From Erpobdella octoculata (lineage: Eukaryota > Annelida > Clitellata > Hirudinida > Erpobdellidae), in the NCBI GenBank assembly GCA_963978895.1, contig OZ022243.1, positions 3,969,455-4,033,454 of the forward strand: DNA of 64,000 nucleotides, given 5' to 3'. Within the stretch, counting starts at the first letter, position 1, and the number at the start of each line of letters is the position of its first letter. This document shows positions 51,101 through 63,880 of this stretch, in pieces. The position numbers and the translations under genes were made by a program. The notes beneath the pieces were generated by a model that saw only the letters and a program-made list of their open reading frames with translations, had not been told where the DNA came from and made no database searches.

Positions 51101-54100
51101 TCAAGACTAAGAGTTTGAGTCTCAAGACTAAGAGTTTGAGTCTCAAGACTAAGAGTTTGAGTCTCAAGACTAAAAGTTTGAGTCTCAAGACTAAGAGTTT
51201 GTCCTTGAAGAATTCATCAGTGACTACATTACTGAAAACTAGAGTCCAAGTTTAAAATTTAGTTTTGCTAAACATCAACCATTATGCAACTTCAAAATCA
51301 TTTATTATCTACTTTAAACAGCCTACGAATGTACAACAGGAACCTTTTCGTAGGCATTTTCAATCTCTTGGAGAAGGGCTTTAGAACGGAAATGCTTGGA
51401 ATCGGACTGCTTGAAATTGATACCCGCGTGGTCGAGCGATTTCAAGAAGTACTTTTGATTCTGTTCGTTCCAAATCTGCTGAGAACATGCAAAAAAAACA
51501 AAACAGAAAAACACTAAATTCATAGCTATAAGAAATTTCCAATGCATACAAACATTTACTGTGTTTTAACTAACAACATTTCAGTCTAACTTTATTCAAA
51601 TATAACATAATAAATAATAATAATACAAATATAATAATAATCTATAATTAATTTCTTAAAAACATTGTTAAATAAATTTCACAGCAATAAACTAATTTTT
51701 GTTAATTTAAGGAATATTAATGAGAGCAGAAAGTTGTATCGTAATTTATGTAAATATATGCGTAAATTTAAAGAACCTTTGAGTTTCTAGCTTTGGCTTC
51801 TTTCCACTCGCTGACCTTTGCCTCGAGTCTCTTCAGTACGACGGGGACCGTTTCGTACGGGTGCGACATCAGGTGCTCCACGACCGTGCTAGCTGCTTCT
51901 CCGTACAGGCTGTTGATCAATGAGAAAGTCATTTTACACAGTCAGTAGATTTATTATTATTATTATTATTATCCACATCTAAATATTTTACAAAGAGTAG
52001 ACAATGTAACTTCCTATGCAAGTCTTTAGTTTTATTATAATTACCATCATCATCTAAATAGTTTACACATATTAGAAGCAGCTAAAGAGAAGTTATCAAT
52101 TTAAGAGTTACTCGGAAATCAACACGAGCTACAAAGCTTGATTTCTAGAGTGCATTCCATGCTAGAATAATGACAAAACTAACAACTCAAAAACAACTTC
52201 AAATTGCGCTCACACAAATTACTATTAACTTCAACCCGAGAAATAAAGAAATCTGAACGGAGTTGAGCAAATCAAAATCTGATTTCACAAGAAAACAAAA
52301 TGGAGGCGTCGACAAAGTGCAATTAAAAAAAAAAAGCTGGAATAATCGATAACATGCCGCCTACCCTTGGATGGTCTTCTTGTGAAGGAATTCCGACCTG
52401 CCACCAAGACAGTTATCCAGCTTGTATTTCGACCTTTCCTCAGGGGTCATAACGTTCATTTTTGCCGTCAGGAATCGAAACAGGTCAGTAGTGGACATCA
52501 TGTTTTCAAGGATGATGTCCAACTGTAATTAAAAATTCAATGCTTGTTAGTGAATGGGATGCAAAACTGGACGACATTGGCTTAACTTTTTATTTTATTT
52601 TAGAAGTTTGTAGCATCCAATAGAGTACTGCACTGGCCGTTCTTGCAGTCATGTTCATTTCATGGGTCAAATTATCAAGCCGGTCTAATTTGGACCCGGT
52701 CCGTTTCTATAAGCATAAAATCCCTATGCTTGAACAAAAACCTCAACCCAACCTGTTCTAGCCCAGCTTGATTTCAAACTCGACCCGGTCCTTTTTAAAG
52801 CCCTATCATCAAGCCCTGGCCTGTGCAGTACTCTAGTGTCCAATTACCTCAATCATGACAGATTAACCTTTTTTTTTATAAATATTTAACTAATAAATAA
52901 GCAATCAAGACTGACCTGATACCTGTCTTCTTCGCACCTGAACATCATCTCCTCGGCCGTCGTCTTCTTGATGACGGAACTGGAATCTTCCGACCACGAC
53001 GGGAACGAGACGTAAGTGTCGTTCAACACCTGTTTTGTTGTCGTAACGTAACGTCGTCGTTAGTAACGAAAAAAAATAAGTAAAAAACCGTAATGAATTT
53101 TTGTTAATGAGAACCTCGTGGCACAGAGCAGTTCTACCGCTGCACTTCGGCTGTACGTGATCTTTCGGCAGTGCCAGGTAGCTGACGTCGTATCTCTTGC
53201 ACGAAGCATAATCTAGAAGATTGAAAAATCAAAAATACTATTAATATTATTTCCATACAATTATTCACATAACTGTACACGAGCTATTCAAAATAAATAC
53301 AAGTGAAAACATTTATAGAGATTATTTCACAACAGTGTTTGTACAGAAAAGTGCAAACAAATAAGAACGTATTCCGGTAGAACTAAATGCTCTCGGACTG
53401 ACAAAAACATCAGAATAAAATGAATTCCTAGCCAATGAAATGATAGTCGAAATTAGCGCCCCTCAAGATATCTGGTCCTCCTTGCAATGCAGCTGCTATG
53501 TCCCGAGGTCAAGATTTTGTGTTTGCCAAATTTTGGTTCACAATCTTCAACTTTATGAGTTTGCATTTTTGATTTTAGAATTTATGAATTCGTTTTTAAT
53601 ATTTCCAAACTTGAGTTTTGGGCATCGCCAAAAGACCGGATAGGCTCAGGATTCATCTGGTATCCAATATTCAAATCAGATTGCAAACTATCCACTCAAA
53701 TGCGGTATCCAGTGGGATTTGCTATCTGATAAACCACTGGGGCATATATCATCTACTAAATGTTGGAGACAGTGAACTAGTTCCAAAGGGGATTTTAAAG
53801 TTTTAAAGCCTTTTTTGTGTATTTATAAAACAATCAAAACAATTATGAAGATATAAGATGCGACATCTTGCATGTCTGATTATCGGATAAATCATAAACA
53901 ATTACAAGCCACAAAAAATAACTTTCAAATATAAATAGAAAAAATATTGTAACAAAAAGAAAACAAAAACAAAAAAAACTTAATTACACAAACGAACGAA
54001 TTGCTGACCGATTTCACCGCCAAACTCTCCCGTACAAATCCTGTCGATGGCATACGACGACGACGTATCTATCGATGTCTCGTCCTTCTGATTCAACAGC

Positions 54101-55650
54101 TGTCTCATCCTCTTCTTCAACTCGGGCATTTTCCTGTCGACATGACACGTGCGTTCGTGAACGTCGCGAAGAGAAAACAAATTATGATGAAATCTAATAC
54201 AAATCAGTATGAACGTTAATTTTTCTAAATCAAACAGTTTTGATAACACTTGCTCGTAATTAAGTCAAAATCACGTCACACAACGGGGAACAAACCCGCT
54301 ACTATTTGTTGAGAAAAGACTGAGGTGTTTGTATACAAGAACACGATATCAGTACACCACCAGATTATAATGTCAGTACACACAAACACAATCTCAGTAA
54401 ACAAGATCACAATATCAGTACTTAAAGATCACAATATCAGTACACAAGTTCACAATATCAGTACACAAAATCACCATCTCAGTACTTGAACTAGTTTCTC
54501 TAAATTATAGATTGAACATAGATATCTAATTTAGATGCCAGTATCAGCTAGCTATCTTGTTAACTGATGATCGATTAAAAATAAAACAGCAATGACTCAT
54601 ACAGGCAGAATGGATGAATCATCTGCATGAGATCCGGCGGACTCATCTTCATCTCCTTTACGCCGTAGAGGTGCAAGCACCTGAGGAAGTCCGCGTACAT
54701 TGATTCGCCGAGTGAACTTCTCACCTTTAAGTAAATAACGATATAAAATATATACTAAAAATCATGTAATATAAATAATTTACAAACATATAGTTTATGC
54801 GTACTAATGCAAAATAAGCAAAGAAAAGATATTGAAAACATATATGATTAAAAATATTTAATTAAAAAATTTAAATATTCACTTATTTTAATAATACCAT
54901 AGATGTATTAAAAAATATTAGAAACCAAAACAAAATACTACTAATACTTATCTGCAGAAACATAAGATTTTTTAAATTAGAAATGTAAAATTAGTGATAA
55001 CACAAATATTCATAAATAATAAACGAAAATATGGAACACACACAATTCACACTAAAGATAACATAAAACATGCATAAATTATGCTAATTATTGCACAGCC
55101 AATCAAACCTCACCTTGTCGAAGAATGCAAAGTCCCCGAGCGATCCATACTTGCTGATCTCAGCCAGAACTTCTTTACTTGTCGGACTGTGCGAGTCCGG
55201 TTTGAGTCTCTAAAGTTAATTTAACTTTAAAGTTAAACGTTGCTACAAAATTTAGAGATTTTGTAAACATCTCTCTGAAGCAGTGCTACTGGTGCTTCAT
55301 AAGTCTTATTGCCATTATTATTATTACTATTTTCTACCATTATTATTACTATTTTCTACTATTATTATTATTACTATTTTCTACTACTATTATTACTATT
55401 TTATACTATTATTATTACTATTATTACTGATGTTATTGTTTTCATAATACAAACCAATTTTAAAAACAGTATAAAGGAAAATATTTTCACAAATATTCAA
55501 CACCACTAGCAGGGTTACCGTCGGACATTTTTAGAGGTTTTTCTCTCATTATTTCTCCATCTCGACAACACCCTCACTCCCTTTCTTGCTCTTCCTCTCC
55601 TTCCCCTGTTAATTTTTTTGAAGGGAAGAGGGAGGCATTTGGCCTGCCCC

Positions 55651-55733
<83 letters not shown>

Positions 55734-58700
55734 TTACTCACCCTACTGCTTGGCGGACCCAAATGACTGGTAGTACTGGACAATCTCTTCCTCTTTCCTA
55801 TGCCAGCAGAGCTGTGAACAGCTGCCCCAACTCCACCAGTTCCACCATTACTACCGACAACCGGGTTGCAGCCACTGTTGCTTTGAGTTGGAAGAGATGA
55901 GACCTGGAGAGATGGAGCGGAAGACGCGGAGGCCGAAGTAAACTTCTTTGGCATTGTGGAGCTGCACAGTGTCAGTAACCCTGATCCATTGCTAGGCTGG
56001 TACTAGAAACATTTTTACACAATAAAAAATACATTTAAAAAAAAACAACGTTTTTCTTGCGCCCTAAAAAGTATAAAATAATGTTCCTATGAGCCTGGCA
56101 GAATTTCTGAATAACTTGGTCACATTATGGTAACATACTTTATAACAGTTTCTAATTCATATACAACAAAGTTTTGATGTTGTAGCTTATATGCACCCAA
56201 CATTTTTCATTGTATAATTGTATAGTATATTTCAAACACAATAATTTTTACATAGGAATTATAGGAATATTATTTTATACTTTTTAGGGCGCAAGAAAAA
56301 CATTGTTTTTTTTTTTAATATATTTTTTATGATGTAAAAATTATTTTCTACTTTTTTGTTTTGAATGGGCGAAATTTTGTAAGCATTTGAGTTTTTTTTA
56401 GTTTTTTTCGCTAGGTGCCCGTTGATTCTTATAACTTTTTACTTTTTTTCTCTAGGTGGTAATATATAATCAATCTGATGCACGTTTAAAAAACACCATC
56501 GTATTGGATTTGACATCTAGTAACATTTATAAGACAGTAAGAAATAGACATCTATGTGCAGTATGTAGGCAGCGTTTTAATTTAACTCTATATTCGCGGA
56601 CAGACAAACCAACAAACAACAAAGTGACCTAATAAAAACGTTGTAAAATGGATGCATTTCCACAGTTTAACAACCAAAAGGTAATTAAATAATGAGAAGG
56701 CCACCTTAGTTATACAATTGGCTCTATTTTATCTCAGCCACTAGCACACAGCTTCAGTAAAAAGAAGAAACTAATAATAAGAATTACATCTTCATGTAAT
56801 ATAACCAGAAGCAAAGAAATTACCCCTGAATTTGATCCAGCGCCGGGCGATGAAGCTCGCGCATCCGGGAGAAACTGCTCAAATTCCTGGAGAAGATCGG
56901 GTTCATCTCGGAACAAAACAGCAACTCTCCTGTACACTTCTCTTTCCATCGCTTTGTTGTCGATCGGCTGCCCCAGCTGTTTGAGATTTGAGTTGAATTT
57001 AAATCAAAGAGCAGAACTAAGGCATGTTTATCTCTATATCAAATAAGTGAAAATGACACAGCGAACTATAATAATAATAATAGAAAAACTCTGCAGTAGT
57101 AGCAACAATCATATTCATAATGAGGCTATTCTTGCCTAGTATCAGTCCTATTACATTATCATAGACACCTCAGTCAATTTGCTATACAAAACCACCATAT
57201 TATACTTCTGAGAATTGGCTAACATCTTTTGCAAACTTCTGCTGCTTCTGGTAGTCGTGGAGTATTTCAAGGAAAGATTTGTACACGTCCGGCTGTTGTT
57301 GGTAGCGGTTCTGCAAGCCACAAAAATAAATAAATAATTGTACACCACAAAATCTGCTATGAAAAAGCTAGAAAAAACATGGCCTCCTCAACAACCTTAA
57401 TCTTATTAACATAATGTATGGCATGGTTGAACTCCACCGGCTGATTGGTGCCGTTATCTGCCATAGAGACTGGTGACATGTGATCGTTGTACAACAAAGG
57501 CGTTTCCACCTGGAAGGATTCGTGAACTCTCTGCTGAGGTTTTGTGTGCATCGACTCAAACGAGGATAAACTCATTCCTGCAGACATGGTGCCCTGCATG
57601 TAATCAAACTACAAAAATAACACATAATATATAAATCGCGTTTTATTTTTTTAGTTTTTTGTCTGAAATAATGTCATTCACTATCATAACTAACAAAAGA
57701 GTTTTAAAAACTACAGAATAATTATTTATTAGTGATGCTTTATTAATAACGAAACTTGGTTCAATAAATAAAAACTCAATAGTACTTCAGAAGTAACGGT
57801 TCAAAATGTAACGCATAATAATGTTTAAATATAAGAAAGATTAGAACAGACCGCTCTACTCCCCGGTTGGTAGATGTTAATCGTGTTTGTGGCTTTGTTC
57901 AATTCAATTTTATAACCAACAGGTAAGAAGGTGTTGAAGCCGACAATGAGTTCTTTATGTCCTTGAAATAATGTTGAGACTCTAGATATGACACCCGGAG
58001 TATCAATTCTGTAAGAAAAATGAAGTAGAAGGTGTAGGTTTAATGTGAGTCAATAAAAAATGTCTTTGAATCTTGTTTAACACAAATCAAGAGCGTCTTG
58101 GCAAAGTATCAACTATTTCAACAAAACAAGTGGAAGTTAATTTAGAAAATTAAAAACATTATTTTAGCTATCTTCAACATTATGTTTAAGATAGTTAAAA
58201 ATGTCATAGCGACATTGTATTGTAAAAATAATATCCCAGTGAATAGTGAGAAAAAATGTTTATAGTTATTATGACCATGAAAATTCTCATAATCATCAAC
58301 ATGCTTCTTTAATTTATTTTTTTTGATGTTTGCTTCTTAAATTTTAATTTTGATTAACTAAGCTAAATTTTTTTTTTAAATTCTATAATGATCATCCGAA
58401 CTTCAAAACGTCAATGGACATACCATGGACAACCGGAAGTTAATAAAAAATACTAAAAATGGCCTGCCAAAAATGACGGATTTTTTAAAAATCTCATTAT
58501 ATATTATTTTTCGATTGCAGCGCCATCTCTTTTCATTTTTAGGACTGACAGGGAGCGTTGTTAAATTGATCGCAGTAGTGAATCCTGGTGCTAACCCCAG
58601 TAGCTCCTGCTCTAAGTAAGGGTCAAGCATAAAAGTACAGCGGTAATAAGGCATGAGCCTGGACCAATAGGAGCAAAGCGGTGTCAAATGAATCCGGTAA

Positions 58701-59224
58701 AAAACCACGCGCCCACGGTATACAATTGCATAAGAACTTTTATTACATGCCTGCGCGCACTAATTTTAGCAACTGCTGACCGCCATGTTATGCGAAATTG
58801 CTAACATACATACATAGGAAATTATGTATGTTGATAATGTCAAACACTTTGTTGACATTAACCTTAAAATTTCTAGTTATCAATGGTTTCAAGTATTTCA
58901 AGCATGACCATCAAATACAATGACAGCAGTCAAAAATCTGTTGAACTCAACTCACGTTTGTGATTTGAATTCTTTCATAATATCCAAGAACTCGTTATAA
59001 ACTTGAGGCTGAGCACAAAACTGCTGCTTGACGCGATCCAGATACGACAGAGCATCTTCTACTTTAAGCTTTGAATAAGTGGCCTGCTGTGCCTAAGTAT
59101 CAACAAATACACAAAAAATGAATTAATAAACAGTAAACAACGCATTCTTATCATCGATTGAAATAAACCTGTGTTGGTTGTGGATGAATTTGCTGCATTT
59201 GTTGCAAATTTCGAGACATTCCAG
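45152..59224 (-). CDS. SIN3A: SIN3 transcriptional corepressor, 23 exons
   Basis: Minus-strand exons: 59224-59169, 59092-58956, 58008-57852, 57593-57396, 57310-57224, 56976-56824, 56002-55742, 55209-55114, 54724-54603, 54133-54009, 53212-53115, 53029-52916, 52522-52365, 51909-51777, 51478-51344, 50291-50093, 49105-49020, 48677-48488, 47948-47782, 47570-47388, 47101-46857, 45788-45587, 45277-45152. Phases agree, giving about 1,140 residues. SIN3 scaffolds class I histone deacetylases on chromatin. PAH1 starts [14 protein letters not shown] (about 26-98), PAH2 [14 protein letters not shown] (about 165-250), PAH3 DFAFFDK onward (about 374-440). The HDAC-interaction region has [16 protein letters not shown] and [15 protein letters not shown]. 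The Sin3 C-terminal part has [24 protein letters not shown] and [10 protein letters not shown]. The first Met shown (59219) leaves a short N-terminus; an upstream exon is possible. The 46857 and 45587 ends are the least certain. Confidence 0.95.
45950..46165. repeat. About 27-bp tandem repeat in a SIN3 intron
   Basis: Eight diverged units of the type ATTATATTATACCCACATTA with a TT-CAA spacer. It resembles, inverted, the tract at 6,640-6,900. It lies in the penultimate SIN3 intron. Confidence 0.7.
47184..47381. repeat. 66-bp tandem triplication in a SIN3 intron
   Basis: Three copies beginning ACTATGAATATGCTAATGAG at 47,184, 47,250 and 47,316. They are almost identical and end just before the splice donor at 47387. 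Confidence 0.85.
49145..49290. repeat. Dispersed repeat fragment in a SIN3 intron
   Basis: Shares GTCAAAAATGACG, GCAGCGCCA and GACAG...GTACAATTGC with the copy at 58,455-58,830 and the start of the tract at 13,606. Borders are not defined. Confidence 0.5.
50998..51205. repeat. 21-bp minisatellite in a SIN3 intron
   Basis: Ten copies of GAGTCTCAAGACTAAGAGTT plus T between exons 51478-51344 and 50291-50093. Both strands stay open because 21 is divisible by three. This is not coding. Confidence 0.92.
52621..52835 (+). mobile_element. hAT-type MITE (TAGAGTACTGCAC family) in a SIN3 intron
   Basis: 215 bp with ends TAGAGTACTGCACTGGCC and GGCCTGTGCAGTACTCTA, almost perfect inverted repeats. Flanks GCATCCAA and GTGTCCAA match at 6 of 8 bases, consistent with an aged 8-bp target duplication. 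The same family as 16,650 and 19,799. It lies between SIN3 exons 53029-52916 and 52522-52365. Confidence 0.72.
54330..54490. repeat. About 23-bp tandem repeat in a SIN3 intron
   Basis: About seven diverged units containing AATATCAGTACACAAGATCAC. No coding meaning. Confidence 0.7.
55650..55731. repeat. (TA)n microsatellite close to a SIN3 splice donor
   Basis: TA units with two TTTA interruptions. The tract begins about 10 bases beyond the donor of exon 56002-55742 (minus strand). Length changes here could affect splicing; that is inference. Confidence 0.9.
56010..56345. mobile_element. Foldback MITE in a SIN3 intron
   Basis: Two imperfect inverted arms of about 75 bp: TTCTTGCGCCCTAAAAAGTA (56,055) and TACTTTTTAGGGCGCAAGAA (56,278), extending outward to TTTTTACACAATAAAA and inverted ATGATGTAAAAA. 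The centre is about 170 bp of AT-rich DNA. No target duplication is clear. Confidence 0.7.
58455..58830. repeat. Dispersed repeat copy in a SIN3 intron
   Basis: Starts near GCCAAAAATGACGG and ends GTTATGCGAAATTGCTAACA then a CATA run. The end also closes the compound microsatellite at 13,712. The interior is moderately GC-rich with no ORF. It may be a SINE, but I see no convincing A and B boxes. Confidence 0.55.
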
Positions 59225-59688
59225 CTAAAAACTGGTTTTTCTTTCACTAAAAAATAACCATATAATAAAACAATTGTCTTTATGATAATTATTAATATAA
59301 ATATATAATACAAACACTGTAAACATTCTTAGAAAAACTCCAAGCCGAACAAATTAATTGCGATCAAAGTTATCAACAAGAAATCCCTCATGTTCAAAGC
59401 ATTATTAGGATTAAGTTAAGACTATTATATTAAATTAATTATACTCCTGACAAAAGAAATTAATTTTGAAACTTATTCCAAAATTTTTAATTATTGTTTT
59501 TTTCATTCTAATAAGTTTTAAAAAACATTTTCCATTTTCAAAAGAGAAGCTTTTTTTTCTCATCAATGAGCCTTACCTATGTTAAAATTTTATTATATAA
59601 ATAATTTTAATTTTGAGCTCCTTCTATATGTTAGATTGTCACAACGTTTCACGGCACCCTCTAGCCAGCCATTTTCTTTTATAACATT
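59225..59688. other. Region upstream of first SIN3 coding exon found
   Basis: AT-rich, with a splice acceptor (tttttag) directly before the exon at 59224, so at least one further upstream exon, probably non-coding or with a short N-terminus, is expected. I could not identify it here or beyond the foldback element. Confidence 0.45.
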
Positions 59689-61558
59689 GATTTTTTACTG
59701 GAGTTAAGCTGGCAGACTCGCTTAGTATGGGATTAGGTAGAGTGAATGTATGGGTGAAGCTAGCAGACTCGGAAATAAAATTCACTTTAATAAAAAAAAA
59801 AACATCGGTAATAAAAGATACAGGTCTATTAAGTTATAATATGCACTCAAATTCAATAAACCCACGGAAATTCCGAAGAAATCGAGTTGATTCTAAACGT
59901 AAATAGCCTGAGGCGCACGGCGGATGGCATACACAGAGCATTCTATAGCGCTTACGTCAAGCACTATATCTCAGTAACTATCCACTATTGAGCAAACATT
60001 TAAAGTGTCACACAATCATCTAGTGGTTTTTTAATGAACATCTAAAAATTTTTACCAAACCCCTCAGTTTAATATTTAATAACCGCGAATTGCATTGATA
60101 TGTTATATAGTAGAATTGAGAAAAATACTCCTTACTTCAACCGCTATATCTCAGTAACTATCCACTATTAAGCAATCAGTTAAAGTGTCACACAATCACC
60201 TATTGGTCTTTTAATTAACATCTAAAAATCTTTACCAAACCCCTAAATTTAATATTTAATAAGTCGTCAGGAAAAGACGCGAATTGCACTGATATGTTAT
60301 ATAGTAGAATTGAGAAAAATACTCCTTACGTCAACGGCTATATCTCACTAACTATCCACTATTAAGCAATCATTTAAAGTGTCACACAATCACCTATTAG
60401 TCTTTTAATTAACATCTGAAAATCTTTACCAAACCCCTAAATTTAATATTTAATAAGTCGTCAGGAAAAGACGCGAATTGCACTGATATGTTATATAGTA
60501 GAATTGAGAAAAATACTCCATACGTCAACGGCTATATCTCACTAACTATCCACTATTAAGCAATCATTTAAAGTGTCACACAATCATCTAATGGTATTTT
60601 ACTGAACATCTAAAAATCTTTACTAAACCCCTAAGTTTAATATTTAATAAGTCGTATTTTTCTCAATTCTACTATATAACATATCAGTGCCATTTGCGTC
60701 TTTTCCTGACGACTTATTAAATATTAAACTTAGGGGTTTAGTAAAGATTTTTAGATGTTCATTAAAAGACCATTAGATGATTGTGTGAAACTTTAAATTT
60801 TTGCTTAATAGTGGATAGTTACTGAGATATAGCCTTTGACGTAAGGAGTATTTTTCTCAATTCTACTATATAACATATCAGTGCAATTCGCGTCTTTTCC
60901 TGACGACTTATTAAATATTAAACTTAGGGGTTTGGTAAAGATTTTTAGATGTTCATTAAACGACCATTAGATGATTGTGTGAAACTTTAAATAATTGCTT
61001 AATAGTGGATAGTTACTGAGATAAAGCGGTTGAAGTAAGGAGTATTTTTTTCAATTCTACTATATAACATGTCAGTGCAATTCACGTCTTTTCCTGACGA
61101 CTTATTAAATATTAAACTTAGGGGTTTAGTAAAGATTTTTAGATGTTCATTAAAAGACCATTAGATGATTGTGTGACACTTTAAATTTTTGCTTAATAGT
61201 GGATAGTTACTGAGATATAGCCTTTGACGTAAGGAGTATTTTTCTCAATTCTACTATATAACATATCAGTGCAACTCGCGTTTTTTCCTGACGACTTATT
61301 AAATATTAAACTTAGGGGTTTGGTAAAGATTTTCAGATGTTAATTAAAAGACCATTAGATGATTGTGTGACACTTTAAATTTTTGCTTAATAGTGGATAG
61401 TTACTGAGATATAGCGCTTCACGTAATCGCTATAGAATGCTCTGTGTATGCCATCCGCCGTGCGCCTCAGGCTATCTATTGTTTACGTTTAGAACCAACT
61501 CGATTTCTTCGGAATTTCTGTGGGTGTATTGAATTTGAGTGCATATTATAACTTAATA

Positions 61559-62528
61559 GGGTAATCTTTCCCACGGACGGCCCGTGTGGCGGATTAATAC
61601 ATAATTCTCGGCTATAATTAACTATAAACACGATGAAAAGTAAACACTAGTTTAAAAATTATGATAACTTGTATAAATAATTTATTTAAAATGTTATACA
61701 AAATTATTTTAATTAAATAAATAATTTAATTATAATTTAAAAAATTTTACATAGAAAAAATTTGAGTTTTAAGGAAAAGTGTAAACGAATGAATCGCGTA
61801 GCGTGTTATATAACGTTATAACTATTACCACGGCGGTAGGCGCCGGTATGCGATCTTTTTATTAATTTTATTTTTTACACTATATAGTATATTCAAACTC
61901 AGAATTTGTACCTTTATTTAAAATATTAGTAAAATTTAAAAAAAATTATATTGAAACTTTTTATGCGACTACCTAGGATAGGGGTAGGGATAGGGTTATG
62001 GGTAGGGTTAGGCCGGTTAGGGTTAGGAGTAGGGTAAGGGGTAGGGTTAAGGGTAGGGTAAGGTTAGGGTTAGGGGTAGAGTTTCATTTTAATACGGGAT
62101 TGCAATTTTACAGATTGCAATCACGGCGAACCGCCGGGGCAATAGCAGCGACCTTATATAAAGTGACTATCGGGGTTTACTTCGTTCGTTGTTTCTCTCG
62201 CCTTTTGTTCTTTATCGTTTTACATAGAAAAAGTTTTAAAATTTAAATTTATTTTTTTTTATAACTGAGTTTGTTTTTTAAATAAATTTTATTATAAACT
62301 AATTTTATTTTTTTTATTCATACGATCATCGTACCTCAACACTCACAACTACGATGTAAATAGTGCTTGGAAGGGTACTACTTACCGTTTTCAAAGTCTC
62401 TCAAATTACGATAAATATTTTTTTTTTAAATTAAATTTGGTATTAAATTTGTTTTTTTAGGTTATTGTAACAAAATAAAAATAATACGACTATTTTTCGA
62501 CACGGGCCGTCCGTAGGAAAGATTACCC
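61559..62528. mobile_element. 970-bp TIR element nested in the foldback element
   Basis: About 30-bp inverted ends beginning GGGTAATCTTTCC, with an ACGGACGGCCCGTGT core (left 61559, right ending 62528), one or two mismatches. It is flanked by TTAATA at 61553-61558 and 62529-62534, a 6-bp direct repeat that also contains TTAA. The interior is very AT-rich and holds a telomere-like tract; no transposase. If TTAA is the true target, piggyBac or Kolobok-like origin is possible. Confidence 0.75.
61977..62090 (+). repeat. Interstitial telomere-like TTAGGG tract
   Basis: About 18 degenerate copies of TTAGGG and variants (GTAGGG, TAAGGG, ATAGGG). It sits inside the nested TIR element. A short tract (TTAGGTTAGGGTTAGGG) also occurs near 4,115. 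Confidence 0.8.
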
Positions 62529-62671
62529 TTAATAGACCTGTATCTTTTATTACCGATGTTTTTTTTTTTTTAAAGTGAATTTTGTTTCCGAGTCTGCTAG
62601 CTTCACCCATACATTCACTCTACCTAATCCCATACTAATCGAGTCTGCCAGCTTAACTCCAGTGATTTTTT

Positions 62672-63880
62672 AGACGATAAATTATAAATTTTACTTCACA
62701 ACGAATTAGTTATTTCACTAAGAATTTAATCTAAGTCTCAGTATTCAATGAATTCTCATAATGAATTATTAGAACAATTTTAGATAAAATAAAATAAAAT
62801 AAAATATCGTTTAGCACAGTGAAACCAACCGTTAATTAAGTTGAACTTAATTTTTTTAGAATAATCTCCACAATACCAAATTAAGCGATAAAAGAGCAGT
62901 TGTCGTTAAAAACATAAACAACTTAGTAAAATATGCATACAAAGTTGCTGATTAACTGGTCTTTGTTTTGTTCACGTTCTTTAAAGCAAAATTATAAATA
63001 TTTTATATAAAATTATGTAATTACAATTTTTTACAAAAATGTTCACTATTTAACTCTAGCCAAACACCGAATAAAGTTTACAAACATATCGACCAATCAA
63101 TCACCAATTATGCACCAATGCATCCATCCTACGTATAGTACAAGAGCGCTCAAATAAGTTGGGACAGTTGTAAATTTAAGATGCGGCTGCTCGATTACGT
63201 TAAAAATCATTTTCTTAAACCAGGATTCTGTTCCTGGGCATGATTTTGGTTTCAAATAAAAAAAAACCAGCATTCAGGCCCATATTTCGAAATTGTTTTC
63301 GGGGGGTTCAAATTTTTTTTAAATTTAACGGTATTGTTATCAGGGACGAAACCAGCAAAAAACCCTGGGGGCTAAAGTTTGTTAAAAGGAAAGAACATTT
63401 TTTTATATTTTTTTCATGATTTCGGGGGGGGGGGAGGAGGGGGTTTTAACCCGTTAACCCCCTAAATACGGCCCTGCAAGCATTAAAGCACTTATTGCTT
63501 CTTAAAATAAAAAACTTTTCTCGCTTATAAGCATCTTTTCAATAAAATACTTCATCTAACAATGAATAGCATATTAAGTGACAAGATCCACAGTTAAGCT
63601 ACAGAAGACAAAGTCATGTGACACAAAAAATATTTTATAAGCAATTTAACATTTTGTTGGAATAAATTGTTCTGGCTGTCTAAAAGATGAAACAAAATGA
63701 CCACAGTATTAACCTGATATTAAAAAAAAACAATTTTAAATTTTATTGATACAGATAAAACAGTCAAACTTCTGATACCATCATTAACAATTTATTATTA
63801 CATTATAGTATATACCAAACAAAAATCTAGAGAATGAAGTTAGAACATCGTCACGGCACAGGAAACAAGAGTTGTCAGAA
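62672..63880. other. Gene-free stretch before DDX41
   Basis: AT-rich, with a poly-G-containing hAT-like fragment at about 63,344-63,476 (CAGGGACGAAACCAGC ... TACGGCCCTG; no matching flanks) and the 3' UTR of DDX41 near the right. No other gene seen. Confidence 0.45.

Larger units (their letters stand above)
59697..62663. mobile_element. Large foldback element with 8-bp target duplication, tandem-repeat arms
   Basis: Ends ACTGGAGTTAAGCTGGCAGA at 59697 and its exact reverse complement ending at 62663, flanked by GATTTTTT on both sides (59689-59696 and 62664-62671). Inside the ends come unique subterminal arms (AAATCGAGTTGATTCTAAAC; GGCGCACGGCGGATGGCATA), then four direct copies of a 180-190 bp unit (CTATATCTCAGTAACTATCC), then four copies of the same unit inverted; the symmetry centre is near 60,655. 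It has no ORF. The right arm is interrupted by a 970-bp element. Superfamily uncertain. Confidence 0.85.

Noticed and set aside
50985..51255. Leu/Lys-rich repeat frames on both strands
   Set aside because: Translation of a 21-bp intronic minisatellite in SIN3.
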